A DNA stretch of 64,000 bases, from contig NC_057804.1 in the NCBI RefSeq assembly GCF_018294505.1, forward strand, positions 253,526,989 to 253,590,988, in the 5' to 3' direction. Numbering within the stretch: the stretch's first letter is position 1; each line of letters opens with the position of its first letter. Of the stretch, positions 43,738 to 55,600 are shown one piece after another. This DNA comes from Triticum aestivum (lineage: Eukaryota > Streptophyta > Magnoliopsida > Poales > Poaceae). The position numbers and the translations under genes were made by a program. Under the pieces are notes generated by a model. The model saw nothing but the letters and a program-made list of their open reading frames with translations, was not told the origin of the DNA and did not search any database.

Positions 43738-45141
43738 TGATACGTCTCCAACGTATCTACTTTTCCAAACACTTTTGCCCTTGTTTTGGACTCTAACTTG
43801 CATGATTTGAATGAAACTAACCCGGACTGATGTTGTTTTCAGCAGAACTGCCATGGTGTTATTTTTGTGCAGAAATAAAAGTTCTCGGAATGACCTAAAA
43901 ATCCACGAAGATTATTTTTGGAAAATATAGAAAATACTAGTGAAAGAATCAAGGCTAGGGGCCCACACCCTGTCCACGAGGGTGGGGGGCGCGCCCCCTC
44001 CCCCTGGGCGTGCCCACTACCTCGTGGGCCCCCTGGATGTCCACCGACCTCAACTCCAACTCCATATATTCTATTTCATGGAGAAAAAAATCAGAGAGAA
44101 AGTTTCATCACGTTTTACAATATGGAGCCGCTGCCAAGCCCTAATCTCTCTCGGGAGGGCTAACCTGGAGTCCATTCGGGGCTCCGGAGAGGGTGATTTA
44201 TCGCCGTTGTCATCATCAACCATCCTCCATCACCAATTTCATGATGCTCACCACCGTGCGTGAGTAATTCCATCGTATGGTTGTCGGACGGTGATGGCTT
44301 GGATGAGATTTACCATGTAATCAAGTTAGTTTTGTTAGGGTTTGATCCTTAGTATCCACTATGTTCTGAGATTGATGTTGCTATGATTTTGCTATGCTTA
44401 ATGCTTGCCACTAGGGCCCAAGTGCCAAGATTTTAGATCTGAACCTATTATGTTTTCATGAATATATGTGAGTTCTTGATCCTATCTTACAAGTCTATAG
44501 TCACCTATTATGTGTTATGATCCGACAACCCCGAAGTGACAATAATCGGGATACTTCTCGGTGATGACCATAGTTTGAGGTGTTCATGTATTCACTAAGT
44601 GTTAATACTTTGGTCCAGTTCTCTATTAAAAGGCGGCCTTAATATCCCTTGGTTTCCATTAGGACCCCACTGCCACACGAGGGTAGGACAAAAAATGCCA
44701 TGCAAGTTCTTTTCCATAAGCATGTATGACTATATTCGAAATACATGCCTACATTACATTGATGAACTGGACCTAGTTTCGTGTCACCCTATGTTATAAC
44801 TATTACATGAGGAATCGCATCCGACATAATTATCCATCACTGATCCAATGCCTACGAGCTTTTCACATATTGTGCTTTGCTTATTTACTTTTTTGTTGCT
44901 ACTGTTACAATTACTACAAAATTGCTATCATTACTTTTGCCACTGTTACCATTACTATCATACTACTTTGCTACTAAATACTTTGCTGCAGATACTAAGT
45001 TATCCAGGTGTGGTTGAATTGACAACTCAACTGCTAATACTTGAGAATATTCTTTGGCTCCCCTTCTGTCGAATCAATAAATTTGGGTTGAATACTCTAC
45101 CCTCGAAAACTGTTGCAATCCCCTATACTTGTGGGTTATCA
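43738..45141 (+). mobile_element. LTR shared by S1 and S2 (1.40 kb)
   Basis: It starts TGATACGTCTCCAACG right after a polypurine tract and ends CTTGTGGGTTATCA right before a leader and primer site. An LTR with a polypurine tract on its left and a primer site on its right belongs to two elements at once, the mark of a tandem LTR-internal-LTR-internal-LTR array made by unequal recombination. It carries the GC quasi-palindrome at 43959-44034. Its first 696 bp match 51984-52679. Confidence 0.85.
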
Positions 45142-45152
45142 AGACTATTTTC

Positions 45153-45170
45153 TGGCGCCCTTGCCGGGGA
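45153..45170 (+). other. Primer-binding site of S2, tRNA-Asp type
   Basis: tggcgcccttgccgggga, complementary with one mismatch to the 3' end of plant tRNA-Asp, eleven bases inside the LTR. It supports the Athila-like assignment. Confidence 0.8.
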
Positions 45171-45219
45171 GCATAGCTCTATTCTTTGAGTCACTTGGGA
45201 TTTATATCTGCTGATCACT

Positions 45220-47343
45220 ATGAGGAACTTGAAAGATGAAAGAACTAAGATTTTTCCCTCAACTATGAGGGGAGGCAAGGAACTGTCATCTAGCTCTGCA
45301 TTAGACTCTCCTTCCGTTTTGAGTAAGCTTGCGACACCTAAACCTGCTACTGCTATGAATTCTAATATGTCGCATGTTATTGATGATGCCACTTCTACTA
45401 TGCATGATACTTATGATGAAACTACTTGTATGCTTGATACTAGTTTGCCATTAGGTGAATTTCTAGATGAACAACTTGCCAGGGTTAGAGAGAATGAAAA
45501 TATTGAAGCTGATATTGTTGAAGATAGTGATGATGAAGGTTCTCCCCCTAAGTATGAATTGCCTGTTGTTCCTGAGGGTTATGTTATGGATGAAGAAGCT
45601 GCTAGAGCTATTCTTGCTTGCAATGATAGATATGATCTTAAGAAGTTATTAGCTAAATGGAAGCAGCAATCTTTGAATGCTAGAATGAAATATGACCCTG
45701 CTTTTGCTACTTCACCTATCTTTGTTACTGATAAGGATTATGAATTCTCTGTCGATCCTGAGATAATTACTTTGGTTGAATCTGATCCTTTTTATGGCTA
45801 TGAATCTGAAACTGTTGTGGCACATCTTACTAAGTTAAATGATATAGCCACCCTGTTCACTAATGGTGAGTGCTACTATTATATCCTTAAGATATTTCCA
45901 TTCTCATTAAAGGGTGATGCTAAAACTTGGTTTAATTCTCTTGATCATGGTTGTGTGCGTAGTCCCCAGGATATGATTTATTACTTCTCTGCTAAATATT
46001 TCCCTGCTCATAAGAAACAAGCTGCCTTGCGGGAAATATATAATTTTGTGCAAATCGAAGAAGAGAGTCTCCCACAAGCTTGGGGAGCCTTCTCCGATTA
46101 CTTAATGCTTTGCCTGATCATCCTCTTAAGAAAAATGAAATACTTGATATCTTTTATAATGGACCAACTGATGATTCCAAGGACCACTTGGATAGTTGTG
46201 CTGGTTGTGTTTTCAGGGAAAGAACAGTTGACCAAGCTGAATTGAGCCAACTCCTGAGCCTATTCCTAAACCAACTCCGAAGAAGAGGGGTATTATATTT
46301 ATCAGTCCTGAAGATATGCAAGATGCAAAGAAATCTATGAAAGAAAAGGGTATTAAACTGAAGATGTTAAGAATTTACCTCCTATTGAAGAAATACATGG
46401 TCTTAATATACCGCCTGTTGAAGAAACACATTGTCTTGATAACCCAACACAGGTAGTAAAGGTAAATTCTCTCTATAGATATGATAAAGTTGAAATCCCG
46501 TCTACTAAGTTTCCTAGCCAATGATTAGATGAATTTGATGACTTTATGGCTAGGCAAGAAAGTTTTAATGCTTATGTTGGTAGAGAATTAAAGAGTAACG
46601 CTTACATGATTGGACGCTTGAGTAATTATATGGCTAGAGTTAAAGGTGAACTTAAACTCATTAGCAAATATGCTTCTATGGTTACCACTCAAGCAGAACA
46701 AGTACTTAAAGCTCAAAGTAATTTGCTCGATGAATTAAACAATAAACATGATTTTGTTGTTAGAGTGGCTACTAGAACTGGTGGAATGACTCAGGAACCT
46801 TTGTATCCTAAAGGCCACCCTAAGAGAATCGAGCAGGATTCTCGGAGAAATAATTTAGATGCACATAGTCCTTCCAAAAAGAAGAAAAAGAAAAACGATA
46901 GGACTTTGCATGCTTCTAGTGAACCAGTTATAGAAACACCTGAGAATTGCAATGATATTTCTATTTCCGCTGCTGAAACACAATCTGGTGATGAACATGA
47001 ACCTAGTGATAATGTTAATGATAATGTTCATGTTGATGCTCAACCTAGCAATAATAATGATGTAGAGATTGAACCTGCTGTTGATCTTGATAACCCACAA
47101 TCAAAGAATCAACGTTATGATAAGAGAGACTTTGTTGCTAGGAAGCACGGTAAAGAAAGAGAACCATGGGTTCAGAAACCCATGCCTTTTCCTCCTAAGC
47201 CATCCAAGAAAAAGGATGATGAGCATTTTGAGCGCTTTACTGAAATGATTAGACCTATCTTCTTACATATGTGCTTAACTGACATGCTTAAAGTAAATCC
47301 TTATGCTAAATATATGAATTATATCATTACAAATAAAAGATAG
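45220..47343 (+). pseudogene. Gag of S2 (broken)
   Basis: ATG at 45220 (MRNLKDERTKIFPST). Residues about 75-285 hold an acidic linker, then the Retrotrans_gag-like core (GECYYYILKIFPFSLKGDA; WFNSL; FPAHKKQAALREIYNF). A frameshift near 46075 moves the rest (LNALPDHPLKKNEILDIFYN) to another frame, more lesions follow near 46250-46360, and a TGA near 46522 precedes a third piece from 46546 (MARQESFNAYVGRELKSN) rich in Lys and Asn that closes at TAG 47341-47343. Gag would form the particle; the parts are recognisable but not translatable as one protein. Confidence 0.82.
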
Positions 47344-47717
47344 ATATCGGAAGATGAAATTTCCACCATTCTTTATAATTATACTTTTAAGGGTGGAATA
47401 CCTAAGAAACTTGGACATCCAGGAGTACCAACTATACCGTGCTCCATTAAAAGAAACTATGTTAAAACTGCTTTATGTGATCTTGGAGCCGGTGTTAGTG
47501 TTATGCCTCTCTCTTTATATCGTAGACTTGAATTGAATAAGTTGACACCTACTGAAATATCTTTGCAAATGGCCGATAAATCAACTGCTATACCTGTCGG
47601 TATATGTGAGGATGTGCCTGTTGTGGTTGCAAATGTCACTATCTTAATGGACTTCGTTATCTTGATATTCCTGAGGACGATAGTATGTCGATTATCCTTG
47701 GTAGACCCTTTTTGAAT

Positions 47718-47725
47718 AGTGCAGG
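47718..47725 (+). repeat. Left 8-bp target duplication of the hAT-like MITE
   Basis: agtgcagg, partner actgcatg at 47921-47928 (6 of 8 match). Confidence 0.6.
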
Positions 47726-47920
47726 CCCTGTTCAAGAATTCATCCGATTAACCAGTTAACTTGCCGATTAATCCCTACTCGTAGGGTCACCGAGTAGCCT
47801 ATAAACCGATAAATCGTCCGATTAATTGATTAAATGGCCGATTAACTTGTCGATTAGCCGATTAATCCCCTACTCACCAGCCAACCGAGCAGCTACTAGT
47901 TAACGATTTCCTCAACAATG
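47726..47920. mobile_element. hAT-like MITE (195 bp)
   Basis: The ends are imperfect inverted repeats: left ccctgttcaagaattcatc, right (reverse strand) cattgttgaggaaatcgtt, about 12 of 18 matching. It is flanked by an 8-bp duplication, the size made by hAT transposases. Removing it rejoins the protease frame. The interior repeats the word cgattaa five times exactly and more times with one change, with gaps near 30 bp. It encodes nothing and would need a transposase in trans. Confidence 0.65.
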
Positions 47921-47928
47921 ACTGCATG
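47921..47928 (+). repeat. Right 8-bp target duplication of the hAT-like MITE
   Basis: actgcatg, partner of 47718-47725. Confidence 0.6.
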
Positions 47929-48150
47929 GGCTGTTATTGATTGCAACAAAGGCAATGCCACTTTTCATGTTAATGGTAATGAGCATACGGTACACTTTTC
48001 GAGGAAATAACCTCAAGTTCGTAGCATCAATTCTATTGGAAAAATTCCAACTATCATTATTGGAGGTTTTGAATTTCCTCTTCCTACTATCAAGAAAAAA
48101 TATGATATTCTTATTGTTGGGGATGTTCATATCCCCATTGAGGTAACCTA

Positions 48151-48937
48151 GTGTTATTCGAAATTTCTCCGGTTCCATGTTATTCGAAATGAGTTTGTTA
48201 ACAAGACTTGATCAACCTTGTTAGTGGATTCCTTTTGATGATCATGAGATGGATGAAACTAGATGGCACAACGTTCTGTACCCTCTTTTTACTTTCTGTT
48301 ATTTAGAATAAATAAAGCAAAAATAGTATTTTCTGTCTGTTTTCTGAATCATCCATGCAATAAAAAAATATCCCGAAAATAAAAGTTCTCCAAATGCCCT
48401 GCAAATTTAGTATGATTTTTATGGAATATTTGAGGATTTTAGGCACTGAGAACACAACAGGGGGGCAAGCACCTGGCCACGAGGGTCCAGGGCGCGCCCA
48501 CTCTTACTGGGCGCGCCCCCTGCCTCGTGGGCCCATGGTGGCCCCCCTCCACTTATTCTTGCACCCACACACTCCATCTTCCTCCCAAAAAAATCCCCAT
48601 CCAGCTCAAGCACGAGTTCTAGCTCATTTTGCAGCGATTTTCGATCCCTTGCTCAAAGCTCCATTCACACAACTGCTTTGGGAGATTGTTGCTTGGTATG
48701 TGACTTCTTCAATGATCCAATTAGTTTTTGTTCTAGTGCTTTACTCATTGCAAATTTTTGCTGCCTAGGTGACCGTGTTCTTGAGCTTGCATGTCAAATT
48801 TATGAGGTCCCAAGTAATTCTAATGCATGATATAGGCTCTAGGCACTTATGGGAGTAGTTGCTATCAGTTTTATTGAGTTTGATCCACTTTTATTTTGAG
48901 TTACTAAAAATTTCAGAAATTTTTCAGAGGAAGAAAT
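48151..48937 (+). promoter_or_regulatory. LTR-like region with GC quasi-palindrome upstream of the S2 extra ORF
   Basis: After protease comes sequence that resembles the S2 LTR promoter half: aaaataaaagttctc, a ttttatggaatatttgagg stretch, then the GC quasi-palindrome at 48474-48538 with GGCGCGCCCA and TGGGCGCGCC arms. Downstream a possible 73-base 5'-UTR intron fits GT-AG rules (48696-48768, ggtatgtg to gcctag). The ORF starts at 48938. This is the third family member with the same arrangement, and I infer an internal promoter. Confidence 0.45.
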
Positions 48938-49927
48938 ATGTTTAGGAAAATGTACCAAGGTGGTTCTTCAACAAAGAAAGGACCCAGGCGTGCTATGCGT
49001 GAGCAAGACAATGAACCACCAAGGGAAGCCGACGTGTGGCCTTGTGAATGGCCGTCGGAAGAGTTTATGGTCAATGCAAGCATCAAGGATGAATTTGATG
49101 CATATGTGCGTAATGCCGATCTTGAGGACTTCATGCAAGATAAGTGTGCTCAGTACTACCATTTGATTGATTCATTCATGAGAAGGTTTAAATTTACATC
49201 TTCGTGTAATTCTCAAAATGTCTTGTTTGATATTTATGATCAATCATATACTATGGACTTAGAATATTTTACTACTACTTGCAAACACCCACAGTGGGGT
49301 AATGTTAATGAACCCCGTAAATCTGAATATAAAGACTTTCTTGCTAGTATCACTGTGGGAGAATCTAGAGATATAGCACAAGATACCATAGGGAGCATCC
49401 ATTTTCCTGCTATACATTATTTTGCTCTCTTCATTGGTAGATGCATTAATTGTAATGATGAAGCATGTCATATGTGTGTCCCTGATCTTTGTGTCCTCAA
49501 GAGTGCTATATTAGGTAATAAAGATTACAACTTGGGGGCAATTGTTGCACGCAGGTTGCATAACAATGGTTTAGTTGGAGATTTATTTGGAGGGATTTAT
49601 GCGACCCGTGTTGCTAATTATCTTGCTATACCTCCATGTGAGGGTGATAGGGAGTTGCTTCCCGCTTATTTAGATTATAATTCTATGGTCAGCCATCATT
49701 TTCTTGTGAGGAATGAACAATTCCTCCAGTATCGACTAATCTTTGACAGACGTCGCGCTGTCCATGTTACTCTCCCTGCTCCTTCCCTTTTTGATTATCA
49801 GGCAAAAGGAAGATATGTTGTAACTAGGGAGGAGGCAACCGAACACGAGAGGAGAGTGGAGGTAGCTGCCAACATGCCGCAGCTCAGGAGGCAATGGCTG
49901 CTGCATCTCAGTACGACCCTAGTTTAA
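48938..49927 (+). CDS. Extra ORF of S2 (329 aa, ATHILA ORF1-like)
   Basis: The longest intact ORF of S2 starts MFRKMYQGGSSTKKGPRRA. The middle (ASITVGESRDIAQDTIGSIH, FPAIHYFALFIGRC, NNGLVGDLFGGIYATRVANY) resembles the plant ATHILA ORF-1 family and its relatives of unknown function; this match is from memory and is tentative. No membrane helix is obvious except a short hydrophobic patch near FALFIG. A one-base deletion near 49868 (compare 41607 in S1) alters the last 25 or so residues, so the authentic C-terminus is lost. It lies downstream of the LTR-like region and upstream of the 3' UTR. It may act in RNA or particle packaging. Confidence 0.6.
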   Translation: MFRKMYQGGSSTKKGPRRAMREQDNEPPREADVWPCEWPSEEFMVNASIKDEFDAYVRNADLEDFMQDKCAQYYHLIDSFMRRFKFTSSCNSQNVLFDIYDQSYTMDLEYFTTTCKHPQWGNVNEPRKSEYKDFLASITVGESRDIAQDTIGSIHFPAIHYFALFIGRCINCNDEACHMCVPDLCVLKSAILGNKDYNLGAIVARRLHNNGLVGDLFGGIYATRVANYLAIPPCEGDRELLPAYLDYNSMVSHHFLVRNEQFLQYRLIFDRRRAVHVTLPAPSLFDYQAKGRYVVTREEATEHERRVEVAANMPQLRRQWLLHLSTTLV

Positions 49928-51969
49928 CTTTGGATATCAGCCAGGCTATCCTTCGCCATAGACCAACTTAAGCCAAAAGCCTAAGCTTGGGGGAGTATGT
50001 ATTTCTCACCGACATTACATTCATGTTCACGCACTCATTCTAGTTGTCGGTGCTCATACTCTTTCATTGTATTATCCATGATAGTTTAACTTTCTTTTTC
50101 TAGCCTTCTTCTTGTGTGTTTGATAAACCTTAAGGATAAAAATGAGTTAGCTTACTTTCCATGCTTGTAGCAATTAAAAGGAAACCCAAAAATATTTCTC
50201 GTTCTTCTTTTGCTTGTTGGGAGCTTTCCCATGTAAATAGTTTTCTTTTCTTTTCTTTCCTTTGGGGGACGAGAGGAGAAGACCATAATGAAAATGTTTA
50301 GTGGCTCTTATATGCATGATTGTTTATTTAACCAAGAGCCCATATTACCTTGTCTTCTCCCCTGAATTGAATGCTTGCAGATTCCAGCTTAGTTCAATGC
50401 ACGTGCACTATTATTATTATCCACACCGTTCGGTCGTGCAAGTGAAAGGCAATAATGACAATATATGATGGACTAATTGAGATGAGAAAAGCTGGTATGA
50501 ACTCGACCTCTATTGTTTTTGTAAATATGATGAGTTCATCATTCCTGATTCAGCCTATTATGAATAAAATGTTTGCAATAACAATTAGAGATTATAGTTG
50601 CTTATGCCATGCTTAATTAGCTAGGAGCTTATAATGGTTTACCTTCCATGCCAACATGCTATTAAAATGGTTGTGATGTGGTATGATAGAGTTGTATCCT
50701 CCTTTGAATGATTTGAGTGACTTGACTTGGCACATGTCCACGCATGTAGTTGAAACAAAATCAACATAGCCTTCATGATATTTATGTTCATGGTGGATTA
50801 TATCCTACTCATGCTTGCACTACGTGTTGATTAATTTTAATGCATGTTCTTGACTGTTGTCGCTCTCTCTGCTGGTCGCTTCCTAGTCTTTTGCTAGCCT
50901 TCACCTCTACTAAGCGGGAATACTGCTTGTGCATCCAAACTCCATAAACCCCAAAGTTATTCCATATGAGTCCACCATACCTTCCTATATGCGGTATTTA
51001 CCTGCCATTCCAAGTAAATTTGTATGTGCCAAACTCCAAACTTTCAAATGAAATTATGTTTTATATGCTCGAGCAGCTCATGTATCAACTAGGGTTGTCT
51101 GTATCTTCCATGCTAGGTGGGTTATTCTCAAGAGGTGTGGACTCCGCTCCTCATTCACGAGAAAATGGCTGGTAACCGGGATGCCCAGTCCCATGATCAA
51201 AAATATCAAAGCAAATCAAAATAATTAAACAAAAGTCCCCCAGGGCTATTGCTAGTTGGAGGCACTCGTTGTTTCGAGCAAGCCATGGATTGATGCTTGT
51301 TGGTGGTGGGGGAGTATAAACTTTACCATTCTGTTTGGGAACCGCCTACAATGTATGTAGCATGGAAGATATCGAGATCTCATAGTTTTTGCGTTGACAG
51401 TGAAAGTATACCGATAAAAATGTTATTCCTCTCTATTTTAAAATCGAGCTCTGGCACCACTACAAATCCCTGCTTCCCTCCGCGAAGGGCCTATCTATTT
51501 ACTGTTATGTTGAGCCATCACCCTCTTATTAAAAAGCACCCACTGGAGAGCACATTGTTATTTGCATGCATTACTATTAGTTTATACTGGGTATGACTTG
51601 ACCGGATCTCTTTTACCATGAATTACAATGTTTAGTCAGTCCTTGATCTTTAAAGGTGCTCTGCATTTATGTTTTGCAGTCTCAGAAAGGGCTAGCGAGA
51701 TACCATCTTATTATATCATATTATGATTGTTTTGAGAAAGTGTTGTCATCCGAGATTTATTATTATTGCTCGCTAGTTGATTATACCATTGATATGAGTA
51801 ATCATGAGACCAAAGTGTTATTGTGAATATGGTTAGTTATTATTCTTTGCTGAAAACTTGAATGTTGGCTTTACATATTTACAACGACAATAGCAAACAG
51901 AGTTTGTAAAAGTTTTTATTTATCACTTTCAGTTTGTCAACTGAATTTCTTGAGGACAAGCAAATGTTT
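49928..51969 (+). other. S2 3' UTR
   Basis: About 2 kb, no gene, direct repeat of 41701-43722. It contains the conserved block ctgcttccctccgcgaaggg at 51470-51489 and the AAGCTTGG polypurine context before 51984. Confidence 0.65.
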
Positions 51970-51983
51970 AAGCTTGGAGGAGT
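51970..51983 (+). other. Polypurine tract of S2
   Basis: aagcttggaggagt, one change from the S1 tract, directly before the LTR. Confidence 0.75.
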
Positions 51984-52679
51984 TGATACGTCTCCAATGT
52001 ATCTACTTTTCCAAACACTTATGCCCTTCTTTTGGAATCTTAACTTGCATGATTTGAATGAAACTAACCCGGACTGACGCTGTTTTCAGAAGAACTACCA
52101 TGGTGTTATTTTTGTGCAGAAAACAGAAGTTCTTGGAATGACCTGAAAATCCACGGAGATTACTTTTGAAAAATATGAAAAATACTCGCGAAAGAATCAA
52201 GGCCAGGGGGCCCACACCCTGTCCACGAGGGTGGGGGCGCGCCCCCTACCTCGTGGCCCCCCTGGATGGCCACCGACCTCAACTCCAACTCTATATATTC
52301 CCTTTCGTGGAGAAAAAAATCAGAGAGAAAGTTTCATCGCGTTTTACAATACGGAGCCGCCGTCAAGCCCTAATCTCTCTCGGGAGGGGTGATCTGGAGT
52401 CCGTTCGGCGCTCCGGAGAGGGGGATTCATCGACGTCGTCATCATCAACCATCCTCCATCACCAATTTCATGAAGCTCAGCGCCGTGCGTGAGTAATTCC
52501 ATCGCAGGCTTCCTGGACGGTGATGGGTTGGATGAGATTTACCATGTAATCAAGTTAGTTTTGTTAGGGTTTGATCCCTAGTATCCACTATGTTCTGAGA
52601 TTGATGTTGCTGTGACTTTGCTATGCTTAATGCTTGTCACTAGGGCCCGAGTGCCATGATTTCAGATCTGAACCTATTA
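51984..52679 (+). mobile_element. S2 3' LTR, truncated
   Basis: Matches the first 696 bp of the LTR at 43738 (start TGATACGTCTCCAATG), with the quasi-palindrome at 52206-52263 shortened by about 15 bp. It ends abruptly at aacctatta, where minus-strand leader sequence of AT3 begins; this is a breakpoint, not an LTR end. Confidence 0.8.
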
Positions 52680-52805
52680 AAAATTATATTGTGATAACCA
52701 TCCAACAATGGGTAAACATATATGAGATTGAATTTTGCTACAAGAATAAACACCTTCTTGAAACTTATAAGGTCAACATGTTGCAACGACGCTAGAAAAG
52801 AGTCT
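52680..52805 (-). other. AT3 leader with decayed tRNA-Asp primer site
   Basis: On the minus strand agactcttttctagcgtcg follows the LTR end at 52806; ctagcgtcgttgc is one to two C-to-T type changes from ctggcgccgttgc. The leader stops at 52680 where it meets the truncated S2 LTR. Confidence 0.65.
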
Positions 52806-53968
52806 TGATGACCCACAAGTATAGGGGATCTATCGTAGTCCTTTCGATAAGTAAGAGTGTCAAACCCAATGAGGAGCAGAAGGAAATGACAAGCAGTTTT
52901 CTGTAAGGTATTCTCTACAAGCATTGAAATTGTGGGTAACAGATAGTTTTGTGATAAGATAATTTGTAATGGGTAACAAGCAATAAAAGTAAATAAGGTG
53001 CAGCAGGGTGGCCCAATCCTTTTTGTAGCAAAGGACAAGCCTGGAAAATTTCTTATAATGAGAAAGAGCTCCCGAGGACACATGTGAATTATCGTCAAGC
53101 TAGTTTTCATCACATTCATATGATTCGCGTCCGTTACTTTGATAATTTGATATGTGGGTGGACCGGTGCTTGGGTGCTGCCCTTTCTTGGACAAGCATCC
53201 CACTTATGATTAATCCCTATTGCAAGCATCCTCAACTACAATAGAAGTATTAAGGTAAACCTAACCATAGCATGAAACTAGTGGATCAGAATCAACCCCT
53301 TACGAAGCAACGCATAAACTAGGGCTTAAGCTTCTGTCACTCTAGCAACCCATCATCTACTTATTACTTCCCAATGCCTTCCTCTAGGCCCAAATAATGG
53401 TGAAGTGTCATGTAGTCGACGTTCACATAACACCATTAGAGGAGAGACAACATACATCTCATCAAAATATCGAACAAATACCAAATTCACATGACTACTA
53501 ATAGCAAGACTTCACCCATGTCCTCAGGAACAAACATAACTACTCACAAAGCATATTCATGTTCATGATCAGAGGAGTATTAATATGCATTAAGGATCTG
53601 AACATATGATCTTCCACCAAATAAACCAACTAGCATCAACTACAAGGAGTAATCAACACTACTAGCAACCCACAGGTACCAATTTGTGGTTTTGATACAA
53701 GATTGGATACAAGAGATGAACTAGGGTTTGAGAGGAGATGGTGCTGGTGAAGATGTTAATGGAGATTGACCCCCTCCCGATGAGAGGATCATTTGTGATG
53801 ACGATGGTGATGATTTCCCCCTCCCGGAGGGAAGTCATCAACACTACTAGATTGGTTCCACCAAGGTTCCGCCAAGGTTCTGCCTCGTGGCGGCGGAGTT
53901 TCATCCCGTAAGCTTGCTTATGATTTTTTCCAGTGTAAGAGACTTCATATAGCAGAAGATGGGCACCG

Positions 53969-53973
53969 GAGGG
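53969..53973 (+). repeat. Left target duplication of solo LTR
   Basis: gaggg, pairing with gaggt at 59739-59743 (4 of 5). Confidence 0.6.
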
Positions 53974-54661
53974 TGTCACGCCAAATATGCGACCCTATCC
54001 TAAAGGAACTCGAAGGTCCCACCAAGGATAGAAGCGCATATTGAAGACGCTTTTGCAATGTGGATATCATTGCATGGTACCATTACATAACCGTTGGGGA
54101 TACATACAAGAGGCATACAATGCCATATGAATACAACATCATCATACACAAGAGCAACATCCGACTATGAATGAAACACAAACAAAAACTCAAACGACAT
54201 CCACCCTGCTAGCCCAGGCTGCCGACCTGGAACCTATCCCCTGATCGAAGAAGCAGCAGAAGAAGAACTCAAAAGAAGCAATCATTGTTCTCGCGTCATG
54301 ATCATCACATAACCTATACCTGCAACTGTTGTTGTAGTAATCTGTGAGCCACGAGGACTCAGCAATCCCATTACCATGGGTATCAAGACTAGCAAAGCTT
54401 AATGGGTAAAGGAATGGATAAGTGGTGAGGTTGCAGCAGCGTCTAAGCATATATAGTGGCTAACATACGCAAATAAGAGCGAGAAGAGAAGCAAACAGAA
54501 CGGTTGAGAAGCTAGAAAGGATCAAGGGGGTGATCCTAAAACTACTTATTTTCATACATAACACAAACCGTGTTCCTTCGGCGAAAAGAGACCATCACGG
54601 CTACACACGCGGTTGATGCATTTTAATTAAGTCAAGTGTCAAGTTCTCATCTGCCACATAA

Positions 54662-54700
54662 CCGCGGGCACGGCTCTCGAAAGTTTATACCCTGCAGGGG
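54662..54700 (-). promoter_or_regulatory. Third, weaker copy of the conserved LTR block
   Basis: ccctgcagggg at 54690-54700, followed on the minus strand by a TTCGAGAGCCGTG-type word and CCGCGG, in the same order as in LTR-A. Confidence 0.4.
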
Positions 54701-55600
54701 TGTCCCAACTTAGCCCATCACAAGCTCTCACGGTTAACGAAGGATATTCCTTCTCCCAGGAAGACCCGATCAGTCTCGGAATCCCGGTTACAAGACATTT
54801 CGACAGTGGTAAAACAAGACCAGCAAAGCCGGCTGAATGTGCCAACAAATCCCGATAGGAGCTGCATATATCTCGTTCTCAGGGCACACTGGATGAGCAA
54901 TCCGTACAACTAAAACCAGACCTCAAGTTTCCCTGAGGGGGCGCTGCAAAGGGCTCTAGTTTGGACCAACACTCAGAGGAGCACTGGCCCGGGGGGTAAA
55001 TAAAGATGACCCTCGGGATCTAGAAACCCAAGGGAAAAAGGCTTAGGTAGGCAAATGGTAAAACCAAGGTTGGGCCTTGCTGGAGGAGTTTTATTCAAAG
55101 CAAACTGTCAAGGGGGTCCCATAAATCACCCAACCGTGTAAGGAATGCAAAATCAAGGAACATAACACCGTATGACGGAAACTAGGGTGGCAAGAGTGGA
55201 ACAAAACACCAGGCATAAGGCCGGGCCTTCCACCCTTTACCATGTATATATGTGAATTAATTAAATAAGAGATATTGTGATATCCCAACATAATCCTGTC
55301 CATCATGGAGAAATCTTCAACTTCACCTGCAACTAACAACGCTATAAGAGGGGCTGAGCAAAGCGGTAACATAGCCAAGCAACGATTTGCTAGGAAGGTT
55401 GTAAAAGGTTAGAGGCTGACATGGCAATTTGGGAGGCTTGATGAACAAGTGATAGGTAGCGCAGAATAGCGATAGAACGAAGGAACTAGCATAGCAATGA
55501 TAGTAGTGAGATACAAGGTAACGGTCATCTTGCCTGAAACCCTGCAAGGAAGAAGAATGAGTCCATGAAGAATATGAAGCCACGAAGACGAACCAAGAGT

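Larger units (their letters stand above)
47344..48149 (+). pseudogene. Aspartic protease of S2, split by a hAT-like MITE
   Basis: After the gag stop the frame continues (ISEDEISTILYNY) to a protease box CDLGAGVSVMPLSLY, and then ILGRPFLN near 47697-47717. A 195-bp insertion (47726-47920) cuts the frame there; it resumes as VIDCNKGNATFHVNGN and ends IPIEVT at TAG 48148-48150. A stop and a frameshift are also present. No RT, RNase H or integrase follows, so S2 is a non-autonomous element with gag and protease only, as I recall for Sabrina-type Triticeae elements. Confidence 0.78.
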
